A stretch of 64,000 nt of DNA, taken from positions 743,133 through 807,132 of the forward strand of contig NZ_KZ454936.1 of the NCBI RefSeq assembly GCF_002797315.1. The letters run 5' to 3'. How positions within the stretch are numbered: position 1 is the stretch's first letter; the number at the start of each line of letters is the position of its first letter. The stretch comes from Bacillus sp. FJAT-44742. GTDB taxonomy: Bacteria > Bacillota > Bacilli > Bacillales > Marinococcaceae. The translations under genes were made by a program, and so were the position numbers. Below, in pieces: positions 1 to 9,964 of this stretch. The notes under the pieces were generated by a model, which was not told where the DNA came from, did no database searches, and worked only from the letters and a program-made list of their open reading frames with translations.

Positions 1-233
1 CAGCTCCTGTCTTGCCTGAAGACATCCAACTTATGATCGTGCCGGGTCTGGCTTTCGATTGGGGACGTTATAGAATCGGATTCGGTGGCGGCTACTATGA
101 CAGGTTTTTAGCAGCTCATCTAGTACCAACATGTGCACTTGCCCTTGACTTTCAACTATTTGAGAAATTACCCAGGGAAGAACATGATAAGCCGGTAGAT
201 ATATTGTTAACAGAGGAGAAAATATTGAGATGA
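1..233 (+). CDS. yqgN: 5-formyltetrahydrofolate cyclo-ligase, C-terminal part (gene enters from the left edge)
   Basis: Only the last 77 or so codons are present; the reading frame is open from base 3 and ends with TGA at 231-233. The glycine-rich GIGFGGGYYDR-type motif (here RIGFGGGYYDRFL) is the ATP/phosphate-binding signature of 5-formyl-THF cyclo-ligase, which converts 5-formyl-THF to 5,10-methenyl-THF. Its stop overlaps the start of the next gene (ATGA), suggesting translational coupling. The placement agrees with yqgN of B. subtilis. The truncation is due to the window edge, not gene decay. Confidence 0.9.
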   Translation, partial: APVLPEDIQLMIVPGLAFDWGRYRIGFGGGYYDRFLAAHLVPTCALALDFQLFEKLPREEHDKPVDILLTEEKILR

Positions 234-1015
234 TTTTTGTAATGATTGCAGGAGTCCTTCTCTTCAGTATCCTTGCCTATCGATTAAAAGCATTAACCAG
301 AGGGGGAACGGCTGCGGCTTTGTGCATTGGCATCCTGATAGCGTTAGGGTTTGAATTGTCTGGCTTGTTCATACTTGGCCTTTTCTTTGTTACCTCGACC
401 ATGTGGAGTAAATGGAAGAGAAATGGTGAGGATGAAATCAATGAAAAAGGGGGCCAGAGGGATGCGGGACAAGTACTGGCCAATGGCGGTACAGCCGCCT
501 TTTTTGCCTTACTGTATTTATTTGTGCCAAGTACACTGTGGGTGTATGGCTTTTCTGGCGCCCTGGCTGCCGCTGCCTCAGACACGTGGGCTTCTGAAAT
601 TGGAGGAAGAGCAAAAGGAAAACCTATTCATATCAAGACATGTAAGAAGGTTCCTAAAGGCACATCCGGGGCCGTGTCCCCACAAGGCACGCTGGCTTCT
701 CTTCTAGGTTCTGCTATGATCGGAATAACCACTGCTTTTTTGTTTCCAGGTGAAAGTCCGTACTGGATGATGGTCTTTATTATTGCCACGGCAGGTTTTT
801 TTGGTAATATAATAGACACGTTAGCTGGGGCATTGATTCAAGTTGAATATAAATGTGCAACTTGCGGGCTGCGTACGGAAAGAACTCATCATTGTAATGG
901 CCGGACAGTCCAGGTAAAGGGGTGGCGGTCCATGAACAATGAAACAGTTAATTTTTTATGTACCATATGTGGAGCTGTCAGCAGTACAGCGTTATTTTAT
1001 TTATTTATAGGATAG
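230..1015 (+). CDS. DUF92 family integral membrane protein
   Basis: A 261-residue hydrophobic protein with about six membrane segments, the first at residues 2-20. The cytosolic or loop part carries SDTWASEIGG and GTPKGTSGAVSPQGT-like motifs typical of the DUF92/TIGR00297 family. Near the C-terminus are two paired-cysteine motifs (CATC around residue 205, CTIC around 245) with HHC between them, suggesting metal binding. Eukaryotic and cyanobacterial relatives are phytyl-phosphate kinases, but no substrate is known for the Bacillus proteins, so no function is assigned. It starts inside the stop codon of the preceding gene. Confidence 0.8.
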   Translation: MIFVMIAGVLLFSILAYRLKALTRGGTAAALCIGILIALGFELSGLFILGLFFVTSTMWSKWKRNGEDEINEKGGQRDAGQVLANGGTAAFFALLYLFVPSTLWVYGFSGALAAAASDTWASEIGGRAKGKPIHIKTCKKVPKGTSGAVSPQGTLASLLGSAMIGITTAFLFPGESPYWMMVFIIATAGFFGNIIDTLAGALIQVEYKCATCGLRTERTHHCNGRTVQVKGWRSMNNETVNFLCTICGAVSSTALFYLFIG

Positions 1016-1027
1016 GAAGGTGAGAGA

Positions 1028-2040
1028 ATGAATTCTCGCTATTCAAGACAGATTCTTTTTCCTCAGATCGGTGAGAAGGGACAAGCCCTCCTTTCAACCA
1101 AGAAAGTGTTAATTGTTGGAGTAGGGGCTTTAGGTACTGTATCTTCCAACCATCTTGCCAGAGCCGGGGCTGGGTATATCAGGATTGCTGACAGAGATTA
1201 TGTAGAGGCGAGCAATCTTCAAAGGCAGATGCTTTTTGATGAACAAGATGCAAAAGAGGCAAAGCCAAAAGCAGTGGCGGCCAAAGAGAAATTAACAGCC
1301 ATTAATTCAGACATTACTGTGGATGCAAGAGTGACAGATGTTAACTCATCATCCATTGAGGACCTTGTTGAAGGAATGGACCTCGTAATTGATGGGACGG
1401 ATAATTTTCAAACGAGGTTTTTATTAAACGATGCAAGCTTTAAGCATGAGACCCCTTTTATCTATGGAGGGGCGGTTAGCTCAAGAGGAATGTCCGCTCC
1501 TTTTCTACCAGGGCGTACCCCTTGTTTAAGATGCCTTCTGGGCGATGGCCAGAGCTCCCCGGGAGAAACATGTGATACGGTGGGAGTTATTTCTCCTGTC
1601 GTGGACATGGTAGCTTCCTTCCAGGCAGCTGAAGCTATTAAGATACTAACTGAAAAATTTTCAGACGTGAGGACGTCTCTTGTCCAATTTGACTTATGGA
1701 ATTTTAGGTTCCATGAGATGGGATTTCCTAAGCCAAAAGTAAATTGTCTTACGTGTCAGAAGAAAGAATACCCTGATCTATATGCGTCTGAAGGGGACAG
1801 TATTACGACCCTTTGTGGCCGGGAAACCGTTCAGATCCAGGCACAGACCACTTTTGATCTTACAGAATGGGCTGATAAGTTACGGCTAGCAGGGCAAGTT
1901 AAAAAAACTCCTTTTCTTATTAGAGTGGAGCTTGATGAAGGGGAAAGACTGGTTATCTTTCAGGATGGGCGTGTGCTTGTTCAGGGAACAGAGGATGTTT
2001 CAAGAGCAAAGACATTATTTTCTCGTTATATAGGGTTTTA

Positions 2041-2041
<1 letters not shown>
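1028..2041 (+). CDS. thiF: ThiF-type adenylyltransferase (sulfur carrier protein activation)
   Basis: A 337-residue E1-like protein. The Rossmann motif GVGALG lies at residues 31-36, followed by the DRDYVEASNLQRQ segment characteristic of ThiF/MoeB/HesA enzymes. Two zinc-ligand pairs, CLRC (about 168) and CLTC (about 242), are intact. The C-terminal tail ending in DGRVLVQGTED...AKTLFSRYIG matches the extended B. subtilis ThiF rather than short MoeB. It would adenylate the ThiS C-terminus for thiazole synthesis; the thi operon at 11.7-15.4 kb has no thiF of its own, so this copy is the likely supplier. A GTGAGAGA ribosome site precedes ATG 1028. MoeB-like activity cannot be excluded. Confidence 0.85.
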
Positions 2042-3122
<1,081 letters not shown>

Positions 3123-3203
3123 TGAAGGCTTTTTTACAAATAATGTATAAGCCTATCGAGGAGAACACAATATAAGGAAAACCAATAGAAAGGGGCTTTT
3201 TGG

Positions 3204-3395
3204 ATGGTTCGTTCCTTGTTTTGGTCCTTATTATGTGTAATTCTCTTATGGATGGTGTATCGGGTTCGCTGGCGAATTGTTAATGTCCTGTTTTCCCAGA
3301 GGTGGCTTAGGGTTATGCTTATTACGTTTGCATTACAGCTTCCTTATGTTAGAGAGAAGTTTTTCCAGCGCTCACTTTCTTTTCCAGTCACATAA
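3204..3395 (+). CDS. small YqgO-like membrane protein, function unknown
   Basis: A 63-residue protein with one or two hydrophobic segments (about residues 4-20 and 36-48) and many arginines between them. AAAGGGGC lies about 10 nt upstream of ATG 3204. It sits upstream of the HAD gene and gluP, where B. subtilis has the equally small yqgO, but identity was judged by position and size only. A clear terminator follows, so it is probably expressed as a separate unit. Confidence 0.5.
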   Translation: MVRSLFWSLLCVILLWMVYRVRWRIVNVLFSQRWLRVMLITFALQLPYVREKFFQRSLSFPVT

Positions 3396-3405
3396 TCGTT
3401 TATAT

Positions 3406-3437
3406 AAATATCCCGGGACTCAAACTGGGATATTTTA
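3406..3437 (+). terminator. rho-independent terminator
   Basis: AATATCCCGG...CTGGGATATTTT hairpin with a following T-rich tract, 11 nt after the small ORF. Confidence 0.75.
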
Positions 3438-3515
3438 TTTTGATTTTGACTAATTAAACAACCAAAAAGCAAAAGGGCTGTTACCTCATTTCCTGGATAG
3501 GGTATAGAAGAAATA

Positions 3516-3545
3516 TTCGAATTTAAAAAGGCTCGTTGATATAAT
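3516..3545 (+). promoter_or_regulatory. candidate sigma-A promoter for the HAD-gluP pair
   Basis: TTCGAA (3516-3521), 18-bp spacer, TATAAT (3540-3545), 22 bp upstream of ATG 3568. Confidence 0.45.
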
Positions 3546-3567
3546 AAAGGGATAGTGGAGGGAGACC

Positions 3568-4323
3568 ATGCATTGGAATATCATTTGTTTTGACTTAGAT
3601 AATACACTTTTCAGTCATGAGCAGGCTTTTGAAAAAGCCATTAGTTTTTGCTTTGACGAAAAATTTGAAGAACTTAAAAGTGAAAGTTCTTCTGTCCCTT
3701 ACATAAAAACGGATCAATGGTTCTATTTTTTTAAGAAACATAGTGATGAGTTTTGGGAGGATTTAGAGGAGGAAAGGTTGACGCTCGAGGAGTATCGCAA
3801 AAAGCGATACGAGGAAACAATGAGAATTTTCGGCCTTCCCATAAAAGAAAATGATGCCAGCCGATTTCAAGAACGGTATCAGCAAGTGGTGGGGAACTTC
3901 AGTACCCCTTTTGAAGGATTGTATGATTTCCTGGATACTCTGAAAAAGCAAAACGTGAAGCTTGGAATTATCACAAATGGCGGAAAAGAAACCCAGCAAA
4001 AGAAAGTGGACAACCTTGGTTTGGAAAGCTACATTCCAAAAGAGCATATAATCATTTCAGAAGAGGCCCAAGTGGAAAAACCTGATAAAGCTATTTTCGA
4101 TCTTGCCTTAAAAAAAATGGGAGAGAAGAATCTTTCCCCTCTTTTTATAGGAGATTCCTGGTTGTTAGACGTAGCAGGCGCCATTGATGCGGGATGGGAT
4201 GCAATTTTTTTAAATACGAGAGGAGAGGAGCCCTTGACCTCGCACCATCCAATCTTGGAATGCAAGACTTTAAAGGATACAGCGGGATTCATTTATGAAC
4301 GTTTAGGGCTGAAAGAAGGGTGA
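3568..4323 (+). CDS. HAD-superfamily hydrolase (YjjG/phosphatase-like)
   Basis: A 251-residue haloacid-dehalogenase-type phosphohydrolase. Motif I DLDNT (nucleophile Asp9, Asp11) is at the N-terminus. Motif II is in the IITNGG segment near residue 136, the lysine motif in VEKPDKAIF, and motif IV in IGDSWLLDVAGA. The long helical cap between motifs I and II resembles YjjG-type pyrimidine nucleotidases and related subfamily I enzymes. Substrate cannot be read from sequence. GTGGAGGGAG precedes ATG 3568, and only 4 nt separate its stop from gluP, so the two are cotranscribed. Confidence 0.85.
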   Translation: MHWNIICFDLDNTLFSHEQAFEKAISFCFDEKFEELKSESSSVPYIKTDQWFYFFKKHSDEFWEDLEEERLTLEEYRKKRYEETMRIFGLPIKENDASRFQERYQQVVGNFSTPFEGLYDFLDTLKKQNVKLGIITNGGKETQQKKVDNLGLESYIPKEHIIISEEAQVEKPDKAIFDLALKKMGEKNLSPLFIGDSWLLDVAGAIDAGWDAIFLNTRGEEPLTSHHPILECKTLKDTAGFIYERLGLKEG

Positions 4324-4327
4324 GCAG

Positions 4328-5872
4328 ATGGAAGTACTTCGACAGAACTACCTTTTTTGGCGTCTCGTGCACTACCTCGTGATAGAAGAAAAAATGAGAG
4401 TTATCGAGATCAGCCCTGACCAAAAACAGGTATGGCTGGAAAAAGATCAAGAAGGAAACCCCGCTGTTATCAGGGTCTTCCGGGCTGATATCGATTGGAG
4501 TAAATGGCTTAAAGAAGATATCGAAAAAGCAAAAAAATCCTTTCAGAAGGCTAAGCGTTTCGTAGCTGCTAAAAAAGCACCTTTTTATAACGTATATGTC
4601 TCTCCATATCCGCCAATAGATAATTGGAAAGATGCTGCAAAAAAACAGGCTGATTACCCGACGCTGTCTATGTCAACTTATGTCATAGCTTCTTCAAACA
4701 CGGCGGAAGAGAGCGACCGAGTGGAGGATTTGTTAAAGGATTTACAAACAAATAGCCATTGGAAAGACATGGAGTACGTTAGTGAAGAAGTTGAATTGGA
4801 AACCCAGCACCTTATAAGGGAAGTAAAGCAGACCACAGAAGAAAGAACTCAAAGAGAGCGGTCCTTGTTTTTATATGGGAAGCCTATTCTGACAACTGTC
4901 CTGTTGATATGTATCCTCTCGGTGTATTTTATCGTGGAACAGCAGGGAGGCTCCACCAATATTACGACTCTTATTGATTTTGGAGCAAAATATAATCCGG
5001 CGATCATTGATGGTGAATGGTGGCGCCTTCTTACCGCCATGTTTCTTCATATTGGTTTTTTGCATTTGTTTATGAATTCACTGGCTCTGTATTTTCTCGG
5101 CGGGGCTGTGGAACGGATTTACGGAACGTTCCGCTTTTTCTTCATTTATTTAACTGCAGGTTTATTTGGCTCGGCTGCATCATTTGCCTTTAATGAACAA
5201 ATATCTGCTGGAGCATCAGGGGCTATATTTGGTTGTTTCGGGGCTCTCCTTTATTTTGGCTTGATCCATAAAAAACTTTTTTTCCGAACGATGGGCACAA
5301 GTGTAATTGTCATATTGATTATTAATCTATCGTTTGGCTTCCTGGTTCCTATGGTTGATAATGGAGCTCATATTGGCGGTTTGATTGGTGGTTTTATAGC
5401 TTCCGCCTTCCTTCATTTGCCTAAGCACCGCCAACATGTAAGACAGCTGCTTTTTTTAGCAGCTGCTTTAGTAGCAGGATCCGGGTTATTTGCATACGGA
5501 TTTGTTAACGAGGATAAAGGAAGCACCCCTCTTGTGCAGCTGCAGATGGGTCAGGAATTGCTTGAAGAAGGAGAATATGAAGACGCCCGGCCTTTAATAG
5601 AAAGTGCCATTGAAGAGGGGGAAGAACGGCCGGAAGCCTTTTTTCTCTTAGCATACGCAGAGGCTAATTTAGAAATGTATGAAGAGGCACGCGGGAACCT
5701 GGAGCAGGCTATCGAGCTGCGGCCTGAGTTTCACGAAGCCCACTATAATCTGGCTCTTGTATACAGAGAGCTTGGCGAACTGGAAGAGGCCCGGGATTCG
5801 GTAGAAAGAGCGCTGGAACTTGAGCCGGACGAAGAGCTGTATCAAAACCTTGCAGAGGATCTTGAGGAGTAA
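4328..5872 (+). CDS. gluP: rhomboid intramembrane serine protease GluP with TPR tail
   Basis: A 514-residue protein in three parts: a soluble N-terminal domain (about 1-175), a rhomboid core with about seven membrane helices (about 180-390), and an acidic C-terminal region with about two TPR repeats (about 400-510). The catalytic pair is visible: Ser297 in GASGAIFG and His348 in NGAHIGGLIGG. The upstream HxGFLHLFMNS loop helix is also conserved. This matches GluP (YqgP) of B. subtilis, which cleaves membrane proteins such as the magnesium transporter MgtE together with FtsH. The TPR tail probably recruits partners. The second gene of a two-gene unit. Confidence 0.92.
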   Translation: MEVLRQNYLFWRLVHYLVIEEKMRVIEISPDQKQVWLEKDQEGNPAVIRVFRADIDWSKWLKEDIEKAKKSFQKAKRFVAAKKAPFYNVYVSPYPPIDNWKDAAKKQADYPTLSMSTYVIASSNTAEESDRVEDLLKDLQTNSHWKDMEYVSEEVELETQHLIREVKQTTEERTQRERSLFLYGKPILTTVLLICILSVYFIVEQQGGSTNITTLIDFGAKYNPAIIDGEWWRLLTAMFLHIGFLHLFMNSLALYFLGGAVERIYGTFRFFFIYLTAGLFGSAASFAFNEQISAGASGAIFGCFGALLYFGLIHKKLFFRTMGTSVIVILIINLSFGFLVPMVDNGAHIGGLIGGFIASAFLHLPKHRQHVRQLLFLAAALVAGSGLFAYGFVNEDKGSTPLVQLQMGQELLEEGEYEDARPLIESAIEEGEERPEAFFLLAYAEANLEMYEEARGNLEQAIELRPEFHEAHYNLALVYRELGELEEARDSVERALELEPDEELYQNLAEDLEE

Positions 5873-5874
5873 GG

Positions 5875-6795
5875 TTATATCTTAAAAGGCCGCTTCCATT
5901 TTACGGGACTCCCATCCTGCATCTTAACTATAAGGTATATACATTGTTCCTCCTGAGACCAGGCTATAAAAGGCATAGAGTGTCCTAAGGGTACGTCCTT
6001 TGTTCCAGAAGCACTTTTTTTGTCCAGGAGAACATGATGATAAAGAGTTTCCCAGATTGTTCCAATAAAGGCATCTACCCGGTCTTCAGGCAGAAAGGCC
6101 GGGGGAGCCTCGTACCATGACGTAATGGCCGTAATAGGATAAAGATCGATATCTTCTTCCAGGGAAAAGTGTTTTCTAAGACCCTTTTCTACATGGTTGA
6201 GCTGTTGCTCCATAATATAATCAAGTACCTCTTTTGAATCCTGATCTTCACTGCTTGAAGGATTATTCTTAAAGGAGTGAAGATCAGTAAAAGGGGAGTC
6301 AAGCACGTACAGAGTGTCATGGCTCATCGATTGTCTGCTTTTCCACCCTTCCTGATCTTTTAATATTTCTGCGTGATGAAGAGTGAGGACTTCAAATTTA
6401 TTGCTGTCTTCCCCTTTTAGTTTTTTCTTAAAGGATAAATCTTTACTATCTTCTTCCCACACGGTCATAACATCACGGAGATAGCCGTTCTCAAAGAAAA
6501 GGGAAAGGTCTTGGCGAAGACTTGCTTCTTCATTTAACGAAGAAGAAATAGACCATTCAAGAATGTACTCATCATCATCTTCTATATGCAAAATATCAAG
6601 GCTGGTTTCAGCGGCTTCATAGCTTGCTTTTGGGTCAGGCGGATATATGGAAAAAGTCTCTCTTAATCCAGAGGGTTCTGCCTTAAGCCAGATCAAAAGG
6701 AACACAAGATGGACCCCCGCGATGGCCAGGACCATACGTACGGTCTTTTTTTTGATCACCTTTATCCCACCGTTCGTAAATAGGGTTGTACCCAT
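5875..6795 (-). CDS. membrane-anchored protein of unknown function
   Basis: A 306-residue (from ATG 6795) protein with a lysine-rich N-terminus and a single hydrophobic segment of about 18 residues, followed by an acidic, probably extracytoplasmic domain. No recognised motif. A GTG start at 6759, preceded by GGTGGGAT, would remove 12 residues and place KKKTVR directly before the membrane segment; it is at least as likely as ATG 6795, which lacks a good ribosome site. It is convergent with gluP (2 bp apart) and divergent from the M42 peptidase. It lies where B. subtilis has other yqg genes, but I could not match it to one. Confidence 0.6.
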   Translation of the reverse strand: MGTTLFTNGGIKVIKKKTVRMVLAIAGVHLVFLLIWLKAEPSGLRETFSIYPPDPKASYEAAETSLDILHIEDDDEYILEWSISSSLNEEASLRQDLSLFFENGYLRDVMTVWEEDSKDLSFKKKLKGEDSNKFEVLTLHHAEILKDQEGWKSRQSMSHDTLYVLDSPFTDLHSFKNNPSSSEDQDSKEVLDYIMEQQLNHVEKGLRKHFSLEEDIDLYPITAITSWYEAPPAFLPEDRVDAFIGTIWETLYHHVLLDKKSASGTKDVPLGHSMPFIAWSQEEQCIYLIVKMQDGSPVKWKRPFKI

Positions 6796-6845
6796 TGATA
6801 TGTAGGGTGTCAGTTACATATACCATTTTATGGGGGGAGAAAATT

Positions 6846-7892
6846 ATGAAAGGCAATATCCAAACGATTACCGACTATATTGAAACACTTGTTAACATTC
6901 CAAGTCCGTCAGGCTATACGGAAGAGGTTATAAACAGGGTAGAAGAACTGCTCCTTAACAGAAATGTTATAGTGACAAGAAACCGCAAAGGGGGTCTGCT
7001 TGTTACTCTGCCCGGGAAAGACAAGACACGCCACCGCATGCTGACTGCCCATGTGGACACTCTGGGAGCGATGGTTAAAGAAGTGAAAAAAGATGGCAGG
7101 CTGAGACTGACGAATATAGGAGGGTTTCGCTGGAATGCTGCAGAAGGAGAATACTGCAGAGTCATCACATCTTCGGATAAAAGGTACACTGGTACCATTT
7201 TGCTTCACCAGGCTTCTGTGCATGTCTATAAAAATGCCGGAGATATCAAGCGTGATGAAAAAAATATGGAAGTCCGTTTAGATGAAAAAGTGGATAGTAA
7301 AAAAGATACGGAACAGTTGGGAATTCAGCCAGGAGACTTTGTAGCTTTTGAACCCCGGTTTGAAAAAACGGCTTCCGGCTATATTAAATCCAGGCATCTC
7401 GATGATAAAGCAAGTGTTGCACTTCTCATTCATTTGATAAATGTGATAGAGACCGAAGGAATTGTCCTGCCTTATACAACTCACTTTCTTATTTCAAACA
7501 ATGAAGAGATTGGATACGGCGGAAACTCAAATATCACACCAGAAACAGAAGAGTATCTTGCTGTAGATATGGGAGCGATCGGAGACGGTCAGACAACTGA
7601 TGAACATAGTGTTTCTATTTGTGCCAAGGATTCTTCAGGCCCTTATCATTTTAAGCTTAGGAACAAGCTTGTTGAGCTTGCAAAAGAACATGAGCTTTCG
7701 TATGCTGTCGACATATATCCTTATTACGGGTCAGACGCCTCTGCTGCCATTCGGGCAGGGTATGACATTGCCCATGGCCTTATAGGGCCTGGAATAGATG
7801 CTTCTCATTCCCATGAGAGAACACACACAGATTCTCTCCTCCATACCTTTGGCTTGCTTTATTATTATGTACAGTCAGAATTATCAACATAG
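6846..7892 (+). CDS. M42 family metallopeptidase
   Basis: A 348-residue cytosolic aminopeptidase/endoglucanase-like enzyme. Metal-ligand motifs of the family are in order: TAHVDTLGAM, SRHLDDKASV, NNEEIGYGGNSNI (catalytic Glu) and AVDMGAIGDG, with a C-terminal SHSHERTHTDSL. ATG 6846 is preceded by GGGGGGAG at the right distance; an in-frame upstream start at 6786 lies in the divergent promoter region. These enzymes typically remove N-terminal residues from short peptides using two metal ions. It is monocistronic, closed by a terminator. Confidence 0.88.
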   Translation: MKGNIQTITDYIETLVNIPSPSGYTEEVINRVEELLLNRNVIVTRNRKGGLLVTLPGKDKTRHRMLTAHVDTLGAMVKEVKKDGRLRLTNIGGFRWNAAEGEYCRVITSSDKRYTGTILLHQASVHVYKNAGDIKRDEKNMEVRLDEKVDSKKDTEQLGIQPGDFVAFEPRFEKTASGYIKSRHLDDKASVALLIHLINVIETEGIVLPYTTHFLISNNEEIGYGGNSNITPETEEYLAVDMGAIGDGQTTDEHSVSICAKDSSGPYHFKLRNKLVELAKEHELSYAVDIYPYYGSDASAAIRAGYDIAHGLIGPGIDASHSHERTHTDSLLHTFGLLYYYVQSELST

Positions 7893-7897
7893 AAACC

Positions 7898-7927
7898 GCC
7901 CTCTTTTCCACAGGAGGGCTTTTTTTC
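7898..7927 (+). terminator. rho-independent terminator
   Basis: GCCCTC...GAGGGC hairpin followed by seven or more T. Confidence 0.85.
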
Positions 7928-8096
7928 TGCTGGTGGGAGAGGGGGTGGTTTCTGACCGTCAGGTATAATGGCTCTCTATTTGATATCAATAAATATAGGA
8001 AACTTACCGAAGCAAAGCATGTTTCATCAAAGTATGCATATGGTGAGTAAAAAGTGGAGCTTTCGTAAGCTACTTTACCTAAAGGCGGTGGCCCGA

Positions 8097-8603
8097 ATGG
8101 TTTGGATAATAGTAGAACCCCTTATACTCGGTGCTGCGATAGGCGGCATGGCCATTTATACGAGAAATTCCTTTCAAAAGCTGGCTCTTCTTTTCTTTCT
8201 TTTTTTCGCCTCTGCTGGGTATTTAGGTTTTTTAACAGGCAGGTGGGAATGGACAGAAATACTGGCCGGGCATTGGGTGAGTCATGTGATTCGTCTCCTC
8301 TTAATTGGAGCTTTCCTCTTTTTCTCGTTTACAGAGTATAGGCCAGGCTGGGGATTTTTTTCGAAAAAGGCGAAGGGCATGTGGTTTCTTCTTTTTATGT
8401 TATTCTTCTATACAGGGGTGCAGACAGCTGCTTTTTTATCGCATTTCCTCTGGTATGGATTGACTTTAGTTGTCTTTTTCATAGGGTATGCAGCAGGAGG
8501 ATACGGGCAGTTTTTTGTGCAGCAGCAGTTTTTTCGTGTTACTTTTCTGCCATTTCTTCCACCGGTGCTCCTTCTTTTCTTTGCTGTCATTTTACTGATA
8601 TAA
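8097..8603 (+). CDS. polytopic membrane protein, unknown
   Basis: A 168-residue protein with about five hydrophobic segments spread over nearly its whole length and basic inside loops. ATG 8097 follows AAAGGCGGTGG and is preferred. The frame stays open upstream to 7968, but that extension is hydrophilic and lacks a ribosome site. It precedes yqgQ by 19 nt and may be cotranscribed with yqgQ-glcK. I do not recognise the family. Confidence 0.6.
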   Translation: MVWIIVEPLILGAAIGGMAIYTRNSFQKLALLFFLFFASAGYLGFLTGRWEWTEILAGHWVSHVIRLLLIGAFLFFSFTEYRPGWGFFSKKAKGMWFLLFMLFFYTGVQTAAFLSHFLWYGLTLVVFFIGYAAGGYGQFFVQQQFFRVTFLPFLPPVLLLFFAVILLI

Positions 8604-8622
8604 TGAGCGAGGGTGTTTGTGA

Positions 8623-8841
8623 ATGAATAATTTGTATGAATTAAAAAAGTGGATGATAAGCTTCGGGGCAGTGATCTATACAAAGGATCCACTGGCTGAT
8701 CTTGATTTAATAGAAGAGGAAGTAAAAGAAGCCTATAATATGGGCGTGCTCGATAAAGATTCATATCAAAAAGCTTTATTAATAGTCAGACAGGAACGAA
8801 ATAAAATTTCGCGAGAGAAAAGAGGTGAATCTCATGAGTAA
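8623..8841 (+). CDS. yqgQ: YqgQ family protein (DUF910)
   Basis: A 72-residue protein of the YqgQ family (LKKWMISFGAVIYTKDPLADLDLIEEEVKEAY), a three-helix-bundle fold conserved in Firmicutes just before glucokinase. Biochemical role unknown. GAGGGTGT precedes ATG 8623. It overlaps the glcK start by 8 nt, so expression is coupled to glucokinase. Confidence 0.9.
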   Translation: MNNLYELKKWMISFGAVIYTKDPLADLDLIEEEVKEAYNMGVLDKDSYQKALLIVRQERNKISREKRGESHE

Positions 8842-9823
8842 TACATATCTGCTTGGCATTGATGTGGGCGGAACAGCCATAAAGATGGCTTTGTTTACGA
8901 AAGAAGGACCAATGATCAAGAAATGGTCTATCCCTACGGATAAACGAGAAAAAGGCAGCTATATTCCTGATGATATTGAAATGTCAGTGATAAAAGAGCT
9001 GGAAAATGAAAGGATCACCCTTGAACAGCTTGAAGGAGTTGGTCTTGGTGTTCCTGGTTTTGTGGACATAGAGAATGGAACAATTGAATTTGCAGTCAAC
9101 ATTGGCTGGAGAGATTTTCCTTTGGCCAAAATTTTATCGAAAAGTTTGTCTGTACCGGTTTTCCTGGATAATGACGCTAACCTGGCAGCGGCCGGAGAAT
9201 ACTGGAAGGGAGCCGGAAGATCAGCAAAGGATATGATCTGTTTTACGATAGGCACTGGTGTAGGCGGCGGTGTGATCGTAGGGGGAAATATTGTACATGG
9301 CGTAGAAGGGATGGCTGGAGAAGTCGGGCATATAACAGTTGACCCTTTTAGAGGGAAAACCTGTAATTGTGGCAAGACTGGCTGCCTGGAAACAGTGGCG
9401 TCAGCTACGGGAATGGTAAGTTCAGTAATAGAGAAACGAGAAAATAAAGAATATCCAACTTCCATTCTTCAAAGTACAAGCGAGGAGAAGCTGACGACAA
9501 AGGAAATTTTTGAAGCCGCTGCCAGTAAAGACCCCCTCGCAACGGCAGTTATTGAGGAAGCGGCGTTGTACATCGGCCTGGCGGCAGCCAATGCTTGTAC
9601 ATTGTTGAATCCAGAAAGAATTGTTATTGGCGGCGGAGTGTCGGCTGCCGGAGAGGCTCTCCTGTCTCCTATACAAAAATACTTTCAAGGTTACGCATTG
9701 GAAAAAGTAGCAAAAGGAACAGAGTTTGTTATTGCAGAATTAGGAAATGATGCAGGAGTAACCGGAGCTGCATGGCTTGCCGCTAAATCTTTAGGTATTC
9801 TTCCGGAGAATTACGAAAAGTGA
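8834..9823 (+). CDS. glcK: glucokinase (ROK family)
   Basis: ATP-dependent phosphorylation of glucose to glucose-6-phosphate. A 329-residue ROK protein with the phosphate-binding loop GIDVGGTAIK near the N-terminus, the sugar-binding/catalytic segment FLDNDANLAA, the GTGVGGGVI loop and the structural zinc motif CNCGKTGCLE. ATG 8834 is used because GAGGTGA lies 6 nt upstream; a GTG at 8825 overlaps that site. The yqgQ-glcK order is that of B. subtilis. Confidence 0.95.
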   Translation: MSNTYLLGIDVGGTAIKMALFTKEGPMIKKWSIPTDKREKGSYIPDDIEMSVIKELENERITLEQLEGVGLGVPGFVDIENGTIEFAVNIGWRDFPLAKILSKSLSVPVFLDNDANLAAAGEYWKGAGRSAKDMICFTIGTGVGGGVIVGGNIVHGVEGMAGEVGHITVDPFRGKTCNCGKTGCLETVASATGMVSSVIEKRENKEYPTSILQSTSEEKLTTKEIFEAAASKDPLATAVIEEAALYIGLAAANACTLLNPERIVIGGGVSAAGEALLSPIQKYFQGYALEKVAKGTEFVIAELGNDAGVTGAAWLAAKSLGILPENYEK

Positions 9824-9826
9824 ATC

Positions 9827-9844
9827 ATGCAAATTAATTTGCAT
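9827..9844. repeat. perfect 18-bp palindrome after glcK
   Basis: ATGCAAATTAATTTGCAT is a perfect palindrome 3 bp after the glcK stop codon. Its AT-rich dyad looks more like a protein-binding site than an RNA hairpin. No regulator identified. Confidence 0.5.
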
Positions 9845-9845
9845 C

Positions 9846-9874
9846 CAGCCCGTGTTATGCCTCTACACGGGCTG
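9846..9874 (+). terminator. strong hairpin after glcK, without a T tract
   Basis: Perfect 10-bp stem CAGCCCGTGT / ACACGGGCTG with a 9-nt loop. It lies between glcK and ansB and probably ends or protects the glcK transcript, although the U run of a classical terminator is missing. Confidence 0.5.
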
Positions 9875-9964
9875 AATATGCGGATAGCATAATTTGTTGG
9901 AGAAAGGGTATACATACCTATAATACGAATGAAACTTAGTTCATTTTAGAAGGAGCGTTATTGT

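Noticed and set aside
3126-3155. AGGCTT...AAGCCT pairing after ldh as a terminator
   Set aside because: Six-bp stem with a long AT-rich loop and no T tract downstream.
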